Translations under genes and position numbers: made by a program | Part shown: piece after piece, positions 1-8,606 of the stretch | Layout of the letters: every line of letters begins with the position of its first letter | How positions within the stretch are numbered: the first letter of the stretch is position 1 | Notes under the pieces: generated by a model | The model's input: the letters and a program-made list of their open reading frames with translations, nothing else | Databases searched by the model: none | What the model was told of the DNA's origin: nothing | Origin: an uncultured Campylobacter sp. | Lineage (GTDB): Bacteria; Campylobacterota; Campylobacteria; Campylobacterales; Campylobacteraceae | DNA length: 64,000 bases | Direction: 5' to 3' | Assembly (NCBI RefSeq): GCF_944323605.1 | Contig: NZ_CALUTC010000001.1 | Span: 124,001-188,000 of the forward strand

Positions 1-676
1 GCAAAACATAAGAGAATTAAGTGATGAAAAAAAAGCTATCATAAGAACTCACGGTATTACAAAGCAAGATTTAGCCGAGCTTAAAAAGAAAGATATAGAA
101 ATTTATGACGCTACTTGTCCTTTTGTCAAAGAGCCTCAAAGTATATGTGAGCAAATGAGTGAGCAAGGTTATGATGTGCTTATTTTTGGAGATAAAGAAC
201 ACCCTGAAGTAAAAGGTGTAAAGAGTTATGTAAGCACAAATGCCTATGTTATATTAGATGAAAAAGAACTTGATGGTATAAAATTGCCAAACAAAATAGC
301 TGTAGTAAGTCAAACTACGAAAAAAGTTGAAAAATTTATGCAAATAGTGAATTATCTTCTTTTAAGAGTAAAAGAAGTGAGAGTGTTTAATACCATATGC
401 GACGCAACCTTTAAAAATCAAGAAGCAATAACAGAGCTTTCAAAAAGAAGCGATGTTATAATAATTGTCGGAGGTAAAAATTCCTCAAATACAAAGCAGC
501 TTTTTTTAATCGCAAAAGGAAATTGCGATAATTCTTACTTGATAGAAACTCAAGATGAGCTTAAAAAAGAGTGGTTTATAGGTAAAAAACATTGTGGCAT
601 AAGTGCTGGAGCTAGCACACCTGACTGGATTATAAAAAAAGTTATAGAAAAAATAGAAAAAATGACTGATATTTAA
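1..676 (+). CDS. ispH: IspH, 4-hydroxy-3-methylbut-2-enyl diphosphate reductase (3' part)
   Basis: The reading frame is open from base 2 and the true start lies before the window. It encodes about 224 C-terminal residues of the roughly 277 expected. IspH catalyses the last step of the methylerythritol phosphate isoprenoid pathway with a [4Fe-4S] cluster. Two of the three cluster cysteines are visible, in DATCPFV and NTICDAT, along with the RTHGI motif; the first cysteine would be upstream of the window. The first internal ATG at 155 is not the start, because conserved IspH sequence precedes it. rpsA follows after 67 bases, the usual arrangement in Campylobacter. Confidence 0.95.
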   Translation, partial: QNIRELSDEKKAIIRTHGITKQDLAELKKKDIEIYDATCPFVKEPQSICEQMSEQGYDVLIFGDKEHPEVKGVKSYVSTNAYVILDEKELDGIKLPNKIAVVSQTTKKVEKFMQIVNYLLLRVKEVRVFNTICDATFKNQEAITELSKRSDVIIIVGGKNSSNTKQLFLIAKGNCDNSYLIETQDELKKEWFIGKKHCGISAGASTPDWIIKKVIEKIEKMTDI

Positions 677-677
677 C

Positions 678-683
678 TATAAT
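678..683 (+). promoter_or_regulatory. Probable sigma-70 -10 box for rpsA
   Basis: TATAAT begins two bases after the ispH stop and 61 bases before the rpsA start. No good -35 box is seen, which is normal for Campylobacter vegetative promoters. A short inverted repeat (698-712) would fall in the 5' leader of the transcript. Confidence 0.5.
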
Positions 684-697
684 TAAAGAAAATATAA

Positions 698-712
698 GTT
701 AGAATCTCTAAC
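698..712 (+). promoter_or_regulatory. Inverted repeat in the rpsA 5' leader
   Basis: GTTAGA-ATC-TCTAAC is a perfect 6-bp inverted repeat with a 3-base loop, about 30 bases before the rpsA start. It could be a small mRNA hairpin or an operator. Autoregulation through the rpsA leader is known in E. coli; whether it applies here is inference. Confidence 0.35.
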
Positions 713-743
713 TATTTAACTATTTACACAAAAAGGGAAGTAT

Positions 744-2420
744 ATGGCTCAGGCTAATGGAGAATTTGTCGATTTAGACGACTATCAAGAGTGCGATTTT
801 CAATCTTTGCTTGATGAGCATGATAATAGACACAGTAATGGCTCTGTTATAGAAGGTATTATTGTAGATATTAGAGATGATGTAGGTGAAGTTTGCGTCG
901 ATGTAGGTGAAAAAGAAGAGGCTATTATGCCTATAGATGAGATAAAAAACGCAGACACTTTGCTGTTTAAAAAAGGTGATAAGATAATGGTTGCTTTGTT
1001 AAGCAGCTCTAAGAATGGTAGGCGAGTTTCTTATCAAAAAGCACTAAGAAAAGCTAAAGTAGATGAATTTATAAAGAATTTTAAAGAAGAAGATAAAGAT
1101 AATATTATAGAAGTTGAGTTAATTTCCAAAAACAACGGAGGTTATATTGCAGTAAATTCAGAAGGTGTTGAGTTCTTTCTGCCACGTTCTCAATACAATC
1201 TTTCAAAAGATACAAAGAATTTTAAACATAAAAAACTTAAGGTTAAGATTATAAAAGTAGATGATAAAGACGGCAGTATAATAGTATCTAGAAAAAAACT
1301 AAGCGATGAAGAGCGTAAGAAACGAAAAGAATTAGTAAAAAATATTATGGAGCTTGATAACGTTGTCGAAGGTATTATAAAGAAAATAACATCTTATGGT
1401 ATGTTTGTAGATGTTGGTGGTGTAGATGGTTTAGTGCATTACAGTGAAATTTCTTATAAGGGACATGTAAATCCTAGCATACATTACAAAGAAGGTGAAA
1501 AAGTTCTTGTAAAAGCTATAGGATATGATAAAGACAAAAAACACTTATCTCTTTCTATAAAAGCAGCTATGCCCGATCCTTGGAATGAGATAAAAGACGG
1601 TTTAGAGGTTGGAGATACTATAAAAGTTGTTGTTTCTAATATAGAACCTTACGGGGCTTTTGTTGATTTAGGTAATGATATAGAAGGATTTTTGCATATA
1701 AGTGAAATTTCTTGGGATAAAAATATCAAGCACCCAAAAGATTATATAAGCAAAGGCGATGAACTTGATGTTGAGGTTATAGAAATAGATGCTCTACAAA
1801 AAAGGTTAAGAGTTTCTTTAAGAAATTTGCTTTTAAAGCCTTTTGATGAATTTTTGAAAAAGTATAAGGTCGGAGATGTTGTAAAAGGAACTATAACATC
1901 TATAATAAATTTCGGAGCTTTTGTAAAAATTTCTTCCATAGAAGCCTTACTTCACAATGATGACTGCTCTTGGGATAGAAATAAAAAATGCAAAGATTTG
2001 TATAAGGTAGGCGATGAAATAGAGGTTAAGATTATAAAGATAGACCCGCAAAATCAAAAAATATCCTTAAGTGTTAAAGATTTACAAGATAGTCCTATAC
2101 ATTTTTATGCACAAAAACATAAAAACAATGATATAGTTAAAGGAAAAATAAAGGATATTAAAGATTTTGGAGTATTTGTTGAGCTTGATGATAATGTTGA
2201 TGCACTTATACATAAAGATGATATAAGCACAAAAGATCTTGAAAATTTAAAGCTTGGCGATGAAATTGAAGCTGTTATATCTTTGATAGATGAGAAAAAA
2301 AATCGCATAAGACTTAGCGTTAAAGCCTTACAAAAAATGAAAGAAAGAGAGGTTTTAAACGAGCTAAATTCTAATGAGAAAGTGACATTGGGGGATATTA
2401 TAAAAGAACAATTATCCTAA
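744..2420 (+). CDS. rpsA: 30S ribosomal protein S1
   Basis: The 558-residue protein fits RpsA, which binds mRNA and helps it dock on the small ribosomal subunit. Six S1 (OB-fold) repeats can be followed. The first two are diverged (about residues 35-100 and 115-185). Four typical repeats follow from about residue 205, with recurring SYGMFVDVGG, PYGAFVDLG, NFGAFVKI and DFGVFVEL signatures. The start is ATG with AAAGGGAAG upstream. It is probably transcribed from the TATAAT at 678 and read through into the downstream small membrane protein and serA. Confidence 0.97.
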   Translation: MAQANGEFVDLDDYQECDFQSLLDEHDNRHSNGSVIEGIIVDIRDDVGEVCVDVGEKEEAIMPIDEIKNADTLLFKKGDKIMVALLSSSKNGRRVSYQKALRKAKVDEFIKNFKEEDKDNIIEVELISKNNGGYIAVNSEGVEFFLPRSQYNLSKDTKNFKHKKLKVKIIKVDDKDGSIIVSRKKLSDEERKKRKELVKNIMELDNVVEGIIKKITSYGMFVDVGGVDGLVHYSEISYKGHVNPSIHYKEGEKVLVKAIGYDKDKKHLSLSIKAAMPDPWNEIKDGLEVGDTIKVVVSNIEPYGAFVDLGNDIEGFLHISEISWDKNIKHPKDYISKGDELDVEVIEIDALQKRLRVSLRNLLLKPFDEFLKKYKVGDVVKGTITSIINFGAFVKISSIEALLHNDDCSWDRNKKCKDLYKVGDEIEVKIIKIDPQNQKISLSVKDLQDSPIHFYAQKHKNNDIVKGKIKDIKDFGVFVELDDNVDALIHKDDISTKDLENLKLGDEIEAVISLIDEKKNRIRLSVKALQKMKEREVLNELNSNEKVTLGDIIKEQLS

Positions 2421-2428
2421 GATAAAAT

Positions 2429-2920
2429 ATGAAAAGATACGCTTTTTTTTCTGTATTGTTATTTTTATTTTTGTTACTGTTTTCTAGCATAGTTTATGTT
2501 TTTTACGTTAGTAGATTAGAAGTCCCTGTTTTTCAGTCTATTTTTGATGAAAATACAGACGAAAATACAAGTCAAGTAGTCTTAAGGAAATTAAACACTT
2601 GGCAAGACAAGTTTTTGAGTATAAAACCTAAAGATTACTCACCTGCTGTTGAGACATTTTCTATGCTTTTTGATGTAGATACTAGTGCTTTACAAGAAAA
2701 AAGCAAATTTTATCAATTGATAATAGATAAAAATGATATTTATTCTTTATTCTGTTTGAAGCAGACCTTAAATTCCTTTGATATAAAATATTCTATTATC
2801 AGAAATCTCGATGGAACTGATATATTTTTGGATACAGATAACAAAATTTTACTAGAGCAAATTCAAAAAGCTTTGCTTGTTTATGATATAAATACCCAGT
2901 TGAAGGAGATTTGGCTTTGA
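2429..2920 (+). CDS. Small membrane-anchored protein of unknown function
   Basis: This 163-residue protein has one hydrophobic segment at residues 5-27 and then a soluble, presumably periplasmic domain of mixed charge without recognisable motifs. It starts 8 bases after rpsA, and its TGA overlaps the TTG start of serA in TTGA, which suggests translational coupling. A gene of this kind sits at the same place between rpsA and serA in C. jejuni, as I recall. No function can be assigned; the position suggests only co-expression. Confidence 0.8.
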   Translation: MKRYAFFSVLLFLFLLLFSSIVYVFYVSRLEVPVFQSIFDENTDENTSQVVLRKLNTWQDKFLSIKPKDYSPAVETFSMLFDVDTSALQEKSKFYQLIIDKNDIYSLFCLKQTLNSFDIKYSIIRNLDGTDIFLDTDNKILLEQIQKALLVYDINTQLKEIWL

Positions 2921-4503
2921 AAAAAATTATAATATGTGATGCTATTTTAGATATTGGTGTTGAACTTATAAGAAAAGCAAGCGATATAGAGCTAATAGAA
3001 GCTTCTAAAGTTCCAAAAGATGAGCTTTTAACAATGCTTGCCGATGTAGATGTGGCTGTAACTAGAAGCTCTACTGATGTAGATGCTAAATTTTTAGACG
3101 CTGCTAAAAATTTAAAAGCTGTTGTTAGAGCTGGTGTTGGGGTTGATAATGTTGATATAGAATACGCTTCAAAAAAGGGAGTGATCATTATGAATGTCCC
3201 TACTGCCAACACTATAGCTGCGGTAGAACTTACTATGGCTCATCTTTTGTGTTCTGCAAGATCTTTGGTAAATTCGCATAAACAGTTAAAAGAAGACAGA
3301 ATTTGGGATAGAGAAAAGTGGTATGGGGTAGAACTTATGGGAAAAACCTTAGGGGTTATAGGTTTTGGGCATATAGGTTCTAGAGTTGCTATTAGAGCAA
3401 AATCTTTTGGTATGAATATTTTAGTTTATGACCCATACATACCAGCTTCTAAAGTGCTTGATTTGGATATGTCTTATATCCACAATCTCGATGATTTGCT
3501 AAAAGAAAGTGATTTTATAACCATACACACGCCAAAAACAAAAGAGACAAATGGTATGGTATCTTATGATGAGATAGCAAAAATGAAAGATGGTGTGCGT
3601 TTGATAAATTGTGCTAGAGGAGGTCTTTATTCCGAAGATGCCTTATGTGATGGATTAAAAAGTGGCAAGATAGCTTGGCTTGGCATAGATGTTTTTTCAA
3701 AAGAACCAGCTACAAATCATCCTTTATTAAATTTTGAAAACATCTCTGTTACTGCTCATCTTGGAGCAAATACAGTTGAAAGCCAGACGAATATAGCCAT
3801 ACAAGCTTGCGAACAAGCTTTAAACGCTGCTAGAGAAATTTCTTATCCTAATGCACTTAATCTACCTATAAAAACAGAAGATTTGCCAAATTTCGCTTTG
3901 CCTTATGTCGAGCTTGTTTCTAAGCTTTCTTTTTTGTGTTCTCAAATAGAAGATAAAGATGTTATAAAAGCTATCAGGTTAGAAGCTGAAGGAGAAATAT
4001 CAAAATACGCTAAATCTATGTTAAGCTTTGCTGCTGTTGGGGCATTGAAAAGAATTTTAGGAGATAGTATAAACTATGTAAATGTTGATTTTGTCAGCAA
4101 AGATAAAGATATATCATTAGAATGCGAAGTTTTACCAAGCAGCGGTTACAATAATAAGCTAACAGTAAAAATTTTAACAGAGCATTCAGGCTTTAGTATA
4201 TCAGGCACAGTTTTTTCTGAAAACGAGCAAAGAATTATAGATATAAATGGTTTTAAGACTGATTTCAAGCCAAAGGGTAAAATGATTTTTATAAAAAATA
4301 AAGATATACCTGGAGTTATAGCTGATATAAGCACAATTTTAGCGAAGCATAATATAAACATAGCCGATTTTAGGCTCGGCAGAGATGGGACAGGCTTTGC
4401 GTTAGCTGTTATTTTAATAGATGAAAAAGTGGATAATGCTTTACTTGATAAAATAAATAAATTAGATTCTTGTGTATTTGCTAAATATGCGGAATTATTA
4501 TGA
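2917..4503 (+). CDS. serA: D-3-phosphoglycerate dehydrogenase
   Basis: SerA oxidises 3-phosphoglycerate in the first step of serine biosynthesis. The Rossmann motif GFGHIGSR lies at about residues 146-153. The catalytic Arg (NCARGG) and His (AHLGAN) follow, then an intervening domain and a C-terminal ACT domain (KDIPGVIADISTIL), the likely serine-binding regulatory site. I take the second TTG (2917) as the start rather than the TTG at 2911: GGAG at 2905-2908 is 8 bases from the former but only 2 from the latter. This gives 528 residues, the usual long-form SerA length. The gene overlaps the response regulator by 4 bases (ATGA). Confidence 0.95.
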   Translation: MKKIIICDAILDIGVELIRKASDIELIEASKVPKDELLTMLADVDVAVTRSSTDVDAKFLDAAKNLKAVVRAGVGVDNVDIEYASKKGVIIMNVPTANTIAAVELTMAHLLCSARSLVNSHKQLKEDRIWDREKWYGVELMGKTLGVIGFGHIGSRVAIRAKSFGMNILVYDPYIPASKVLDLDMSYIHNLDDLLKESDFITIHTPKTKETNGMVSYDEIAKMKDGVRLINCARGGLYSEDALCDGLKSGKIAWLGIDVFSKEPATNHPLLNFENISVTAHLGANTVESQTNIAIQACEQALNAAREISYPNALNLPIKTEDLPNFALPYVELVSKLSFLCSQIEDKDVIKAIRLEAEGEISKYAKSMLSFAAVGALKRILGDSINYVNVDFVSKDKDISLECEVLPSSGYNNKLTVKILTEHSGFSISGTVFSENEQRIIDINGFKTDFKPKGKMIFIKNKDIPGVIADISTILAKHNINIADFRLGRDGTGFALAVILIDEKVDNALLDKINKLDSCVFAKYAELL

Positions 4504-5153
4504 AAATTTTATTAATAGAGGATGATAGAGACCTAAACGAATTGCTTAGTATCAAATTTAAGAATTTAGGTTATGAACTATTTTCCTTTTTTGATCTTAA
4601 GAATGTAAAATCTTGTCTTGATGAAAATGATATAGATATAATGATAGTTGATAGAAATATAACAAATAAAGATAGTTTGGATTTTATAAAAAGTCTTAGA
4701 GAAGAAGCCTATAATGAACCTATCATTTTTCTAACGGCAAAGACTTTGCAAAAAGATATTTTAGAGGGTTTTAGTGTAGGTTGCGATGATTATATTACAA
4801 AACCATTTAACTTTGATGAATTGCTTTTTAGAATTAAAGCTGTTGTAAAAAGACATAAAAAGGAAAATTCTAAGGTTTCTTTTATGAATTTTTTATTAGA
4901 TAATGAAAGCAGACAGTGCTTTGAAGACGGTAAGGAAATTCAAATTTCTAACTTAGAATTTGAGCTTTTAAAATGTTTTTTTGAAAATAAAAACACAGTT
5001 CTAACAAGACAGTTTCTAAGTGAAATGGTTTGGAAAAGTGATAGTGCCAATGATAAGACGATAAATATAGCCTTAACTAGGCTTAGAAATAAAATTCCTA
5101 AATTAAAAAATCATATAACTAGTATAAGGGGTATGGGCTATAAAATATGCTAA
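4500..5153 (+). CDS. OmpR-family response regulator
   Basis: This 217-residue protein has an N-terminal receiver (residues 1-118) with acidic residues D8 and D9, phospho-acceptor D51 (MIVDRNI) and the conserved KPF lysine. It is followed by a winged-helix DNA-binding domain ending in IRGMGYKI. It overlaps serA by 4 bases and the histidine kinase by 7, so the pair is translated together. The regulon is not visible. The pair sits in the same position as the serA-linked two-component system of C. jejuni (from memory). Confidence 0.92.
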   Translation: MKILLIEDDRDLNELLSIKFKNLGYELFSFFDLKNVKSCLDENDIDIMIVDRNITNKDSLDFIKSLREEAYNEPIIFLTAKTLQKDILEGFSVGCDDYITKPFNFDELLFRIKAVVKRHKKENSKVSFMNFLLDNESRQCFEDGKEIQISNLEFELLKCFFENKNTVLTRQFLSEMVWKSDSANDKTINIALTRLRNKIPKLKNHITSIRGMGYKIC

Positions 5154-6427
5154 AAACTAGAACTGCTTTTTTTCTTGCTTTTAGTTTTTTTGCTTTCATT
5201 TTTGCTTTGTTTTTTTATATTTTTGTAAATTCACACTTAAATTTTTTATTATTTAAACAATACGAGCAAAAGATTAAAAGCATAAATGATTTACTTAGTT
5301 TTTATTCTTTAACTTTTATCAATGAGGATAATATAAAAGCACTTTCTAAACAGAGTAGGGCTGATTTTATCATAGATAAAAATGGTAGCGTGATATCTTC
5401 TTTACAAGATTATGAGCTATATAAAAATTTAGAAGAGAATAAAATTTTAAATTTTCATTCAAAAAATATCTTAGTAAAAAATTTTTCTAAAGACGGCATA
5501 TCTTATAGCATTATTGTTTATCCTAGATTGTTAAATTTAGATTCTTTTTGGTTTTATGTAGTTTGCTTTTATCTTATTTTTTTGTTTTTTATATTTATTT
5601 TATTTTTTGTATTTTTCAAACAAGTATCAAAAAATATAAATGAGATGATTTTATTCTTAGATAGCATAGACAGTGTAAAGCAAATTTCTTTAAAAAAGTC
5701 CATTTTTAAGGATATAAATATCTTAAATGCAAAACTTTTAAAAATAAAAGATAAGATTGTAAAAAGACAGCAAAAAAATAAAAAACAAAGCGACAAAATA
5801 GCTCTTAGAAATACCCAGCTAAGTAACGTAATATCAGCCATTTCTCACGAGCTTAAAAATCCTTTATCTGTAATTGATTTAAGCGTAGAACTTTTAAAAA
5901 AAGAAAATGATAAAGTATTAAAAGATGAGCTTTTAGAAAAAATACAAAGACAAAGTTTTAAGCTTAACAATTTAACAAATAAGCTAAATTTTGTATTTAA
6001 TATAAACAAGGAAAATTTAAATATCGAAAAATTTGATATTTTTAAACTTTGTGAGAAAATACTTAAAAATCCGGGATTTGAAAGAGTTGTATTAAATGGA
6101 GAATCAAGCATCGTTAAAGCAGATGAATTTTTGATAGAACAAGTTCTTATAAATCTTATTTCAAATTCTTTAAAATACAGTCAAAAAGATGTGGTGCTTA
6201 CTGTTTCAAATCAAACAGTTACTGTAAGGGATTTTGGAGAGGGCATAAAGGAGGATAGCATAAAGCTTATAACAAAAAAATTTTATAAACTCGATAGCAA
6301 AAGTAACAACTCCTTTGGTTTAGGGCTTTTTTTGGTAAAAAAAATTTTAAGCATACACGGTAGCTATCTTGAAATTTCAAGTCTTGTAGGACAAGGAAGC
6401 ACCTTTTCTTTTAAGCTTAAAGGATAA
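5147..6427 (+). CDS. Sensor histidine kinase
   Basis: Two transmembrane segments (about residues 5-30 and 128-152) flank a roughly 100-residue periplasmic sensor region. The cytoplasmic part contains the H-box SHELKNPLS, whose His is the likely autophosphorylation site. The N-box (NLISNSLKYS) and the G-boxes (DFGEG, GLGLFLVKKI) of the ATPase domain follow. It is the cognate partner of the response regulator it overlaps. The input signal is unknown. Confidence 0.92.
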   Translation: MLKTRTAFFLAFSFFAFIFALFFYIFVNSHLNFLLFKQYEQKIKSINDLLSFYSLTFINEDNIKALSKQSRADFIIDKNGSVISSLQDYELYKNLEENKILNFHSKNILVKNFSKDGISYSIIVYPRLLNLDSFWFYVVCFYLIFLFFIFILFFVFFKQVSKNINEMILFLDSIDSVKQISLKKSIFKDINILNAKLLKIKDKIVKRQQKNKKQSDKIALRNTQLSNVISAISHELKNPLSVIDLSVELLKKENDKVLKDELLEKIQRQSFKLNNLTNKLNFVFNINKENLNIEKFDIFKLCEKILKNPGFERVVLNGESSIVKADEFLIEQVLINLISNSLKYSQKDVVLTVSNQTVTVRDFGEGIKEDSIKLITKKFYKLDSKSNNSFGLGLFLVKKILSIHGSYLEISSLVGQGSTFSFKLKG

Positions 6428-6429
6428 AA

Positions 6430-8352
6430 ATGGCACTTATAGATATGATAGAGGCTAGTAAAAGTTTTGCAAATAAAATAGTGTTAAAAAATGTGAATTT
6501 TAGTGCTAATGACGGTGAAAAAATAGCTGTAATAGGCAAAAACGGGGAGGGCAAATCCACTTTTTTAAAGGCTTTAATGGGAGAGCTAAATTTAGATAGC
6601 GGTAGGATAATAAGGCAAAATAATAAAACCATAGCTATGTTATCTCAAGCGGTAAATTTTAACTTGAATTTAACTGTTAAAGAGCTTATAAAAAAAGAAT
6701 TAGATGAAATTTATACACATATAAAAGAGTATGAAAACTTACAAATTTTACTTGCTAACAACAGTGAAAACAAGGAATTTTTAAAAAGATTAGATGAGCT
6801 TGTGAATTTTATAGAAAGCAAAGATGCTTGGGATATAGATAGCAAAATTAAAAGAATTTTAAAAGAATTTGAGCTTTTAAACTATGAAGATAGAGCTATT
6901 TGCACATTAAGTGGGGGCGAAATTCGTCGTGTGGGTTTATGCATACTTTTATTAAAAAATCCAGATATATTGTTATTAGATGAGCCTACAAATCACTTAG
7001 ATGTTTATATGACTAGTTTTTTAGAGGATATGCTTAAAAAATCCAAAATGTGTGTTATTTTTATTTCCCACGATAGATATTTTATAGATAGCATAGCACA
7101 TAAGTGCGTGGAGTTAGAATCTGGAGAATTAAGAATTTTTAACGGGGCATACGCTAATTATCTGAAAAAAAAGTCAGAGCTTTTGCAAAGTCTTTCTAAG
7201 AGCTATGAGACCTTGTTAAAACAATTAAAAAGCGAGGAGGAATGGCTTAGAAAAGGCGTTAAAGCAAGATTAAAAAGAAATGAAGGTAGAAAAGAAAGAA
7301 TTTTGAAAATGAGGGAGGAGGCGAAAAAGAATCCTTCGCTTATAAAAAAACTGAAATTTGAAATTCAAAGGGCAAATTCTAGTGCTAGTCAAACCATAGA
7401 TACAAATAGAAAAAAAATGCTTTTTGAGCTTAAAAATATATCCAAAACTTTAAACAATAAAGTTCTTTTCAAAAATTTTAGTGCTAGAATTTTGCAAGGA
7501 GAAAAAATAGCTATAGTCGGTAGAAATGGTTGTGGCAAGTCTAGTTTTTTAAAAGTTATTTTAGGACATCTTAGTAGCGATAGCGGTGAGATAAAAATGG
7601 GGGATTTAAAAATAGGCTATTTTGACCAAGCAAGAGAGCTTTTAAATTCTGACAAAAGTTTGATAGAGATTTTTTGTCCAAATGGAGGAGATAGAGTTAG
7701 GATAAATGACAAAGATATGCACGTTTATGGCTATCTTAAAAATTTTTTATTTCCTAAAGAGTTTTTGGAGCAAAAAGTATCTATTTTAAGTGGAGGAGAA
7801 AAAAACCGTGTAGCTTTAGCCTTGCTTTTTACAAAGCAATATGATGTTTTGATATTAGACGAGCCTACAAATGACCTTGATATAGCTACTATAAATATCT
7901 TAGAAGAGCATTTGTTGAAATTTCAAGGAGCTATTTTGCTTGTTTCTCACGATAGATATTTTGTAGATAAGATAGCAAACAAGCTTTTTGTTTTTGAAAA
8001 TTCACTTATAAATGTAGAGCATATATCTTATACACAGTATCTAGAAAAGGAAAGTGAGCTTAAGAATTTTGACCTTTTTGCTAATTCTTTGACTGATAAA
8101 AAAGAGCTTAACGTAAAGCAAAAAGACAAGCAGAAGTTAAGCTATAAAGAAAATGAAATTTTAAACACATATCCGCAAAAAATACAAGAATGCGAACAAA
8201 GGATAGAAGAGCTACACAAAAGCCTTTGTGATGAACAAATTTATAAAGAGCTTGGCATAAATTTCATTTATGAGGAGTTAAAAAGCAAAGAAGAGGAGTT
8301 AAAGCTTTTAGAAAAAAAATATTTTGAAGTTTTAGAAAAAACTTTATCTTAA
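6430..8352 (+). CDS. ABC-F family ATPase (Uup/EttA type)
   Basis: This 640-residue protein has two ABC ATPase domains and no membrane segments. Walker A motifs are GKNGEGKST and GRNGCGKSS, signature motifs LSGGEIRR and LSGGEKNR, and Walker B LLLDEPTNHLD and LILDEPTNDLD. A charged linker (about residues 235-320) lies between the domains and a coiled-coil tail from about 555. ABC-F proteins act on ribosomes rather than in transport. The C-terminal coil suggests the Uup branch, but the subgroup is inferred. It begins 2 bases after the kinase gene. Confidence 0.9.
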   Translation: MALIDMIEASKSFANKIVLKNVNFSANDGEKIAVIGKNGEGKSTFLKALMGELNLDSGRIIRQNNKTIAMLSQAVNFNLNLTVKELIKKELDEIYTHIKEYENLQILLANNSENKEFLKRLDELVNFIESKDAWDIDSKIKRILKEFELLNYEDRAICTLSGGEIRRVGLCILLLKNPDILLLDEPTNHLDVYMTSFLEDMLKKSKMCVIFISHDRYFIDSIAHKCVELESGELRIFNGAYANYLKKKSELLQSLSKSYETLLKQLKSEEEWLRKGVKARLKRNEGRKERILKMREEAKKNPSLIKKLKFEIQRANSSASQTIDTNRKKMLFELKNISKTLNNKVLFKNFSARILQGEKIAIVGRNGCGKSSFLKVILGHLSSDSGEIKMGDLKIGYFDQARELLNSDKSLIEIFCPNGGDRVRINDKDMHVYGYLKNFLFPKEFLEQKVSILSGGEKNRVALALLFTKQYDVLILDEPTNDLDIATINILEEHLLKFQGAILLVSHDRYFVDKIANKLFVFENSLINVEHISYTQYLEKESELKNFDLFANSLTDKKELNVKQKDKQKLSYKENEILNTYPQKIQECEQRIEELHKSLCDEQIYKELGINFIYEELKSKEEELKLLEKKYFEVLEKTLS

Positions 8353-8369
8353 CCGTATGCAAAAAAAGC

Positions 8370-8549
8370 TTAAAATTTATGTGCTTTAAAAAGATTAGAT
8401 AATTTTCTTGCTAATATAGACGCTGAAGCTTCATCTTTTGCTAATTCTTGCATCTTTTTTTTAAATTCATAAAGCCTATCATCAAGAATGTCACTTTGTT
8501 TGTATTTTACTTGTTTTGTTTGTGTTGTTTTTTTGTTTTTGAAAAACAT
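8370..8549 (-). CDS. 59-residue charged small protein, unknown function
   Basis: The minus strand reads ATG at 8549 to TAA at 8370. The ribosome site AAAGGAT is 4-5 bases before the start. The N-terminus is lysine-rich (MFFKNKKTTQTKQVKYKQ) and is followed by a probable amphipathic helix (DDRLYEFKKKMQELAKDEA). No cysteines or membrane segment are present. It fills the gap between the ABC-F gene and hypF and is transcribed like hypF. No family recognised. Confidence 0.7.
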   Translation of the reverse strand: MFFKNKKTTQTKQVKYKQSDILDDRLYEFKKKMQELAKDEASASILARKLSNLFKAHKF

Positions 8550-8606
8550 ATTTATCCTTTTTTAAAGTAAAATTTACAGTAATAAGTATAAAAAATAGAT
8601 AAAGTT

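Noticed and set aside
2911-2916. TTG at 2911 as the serA start
   Set aside because: The ribosome site GGAG ends only 2 bases before it; TTG at 2917 has an 8-base spacing and overlaps the upstream stop as TTGA.
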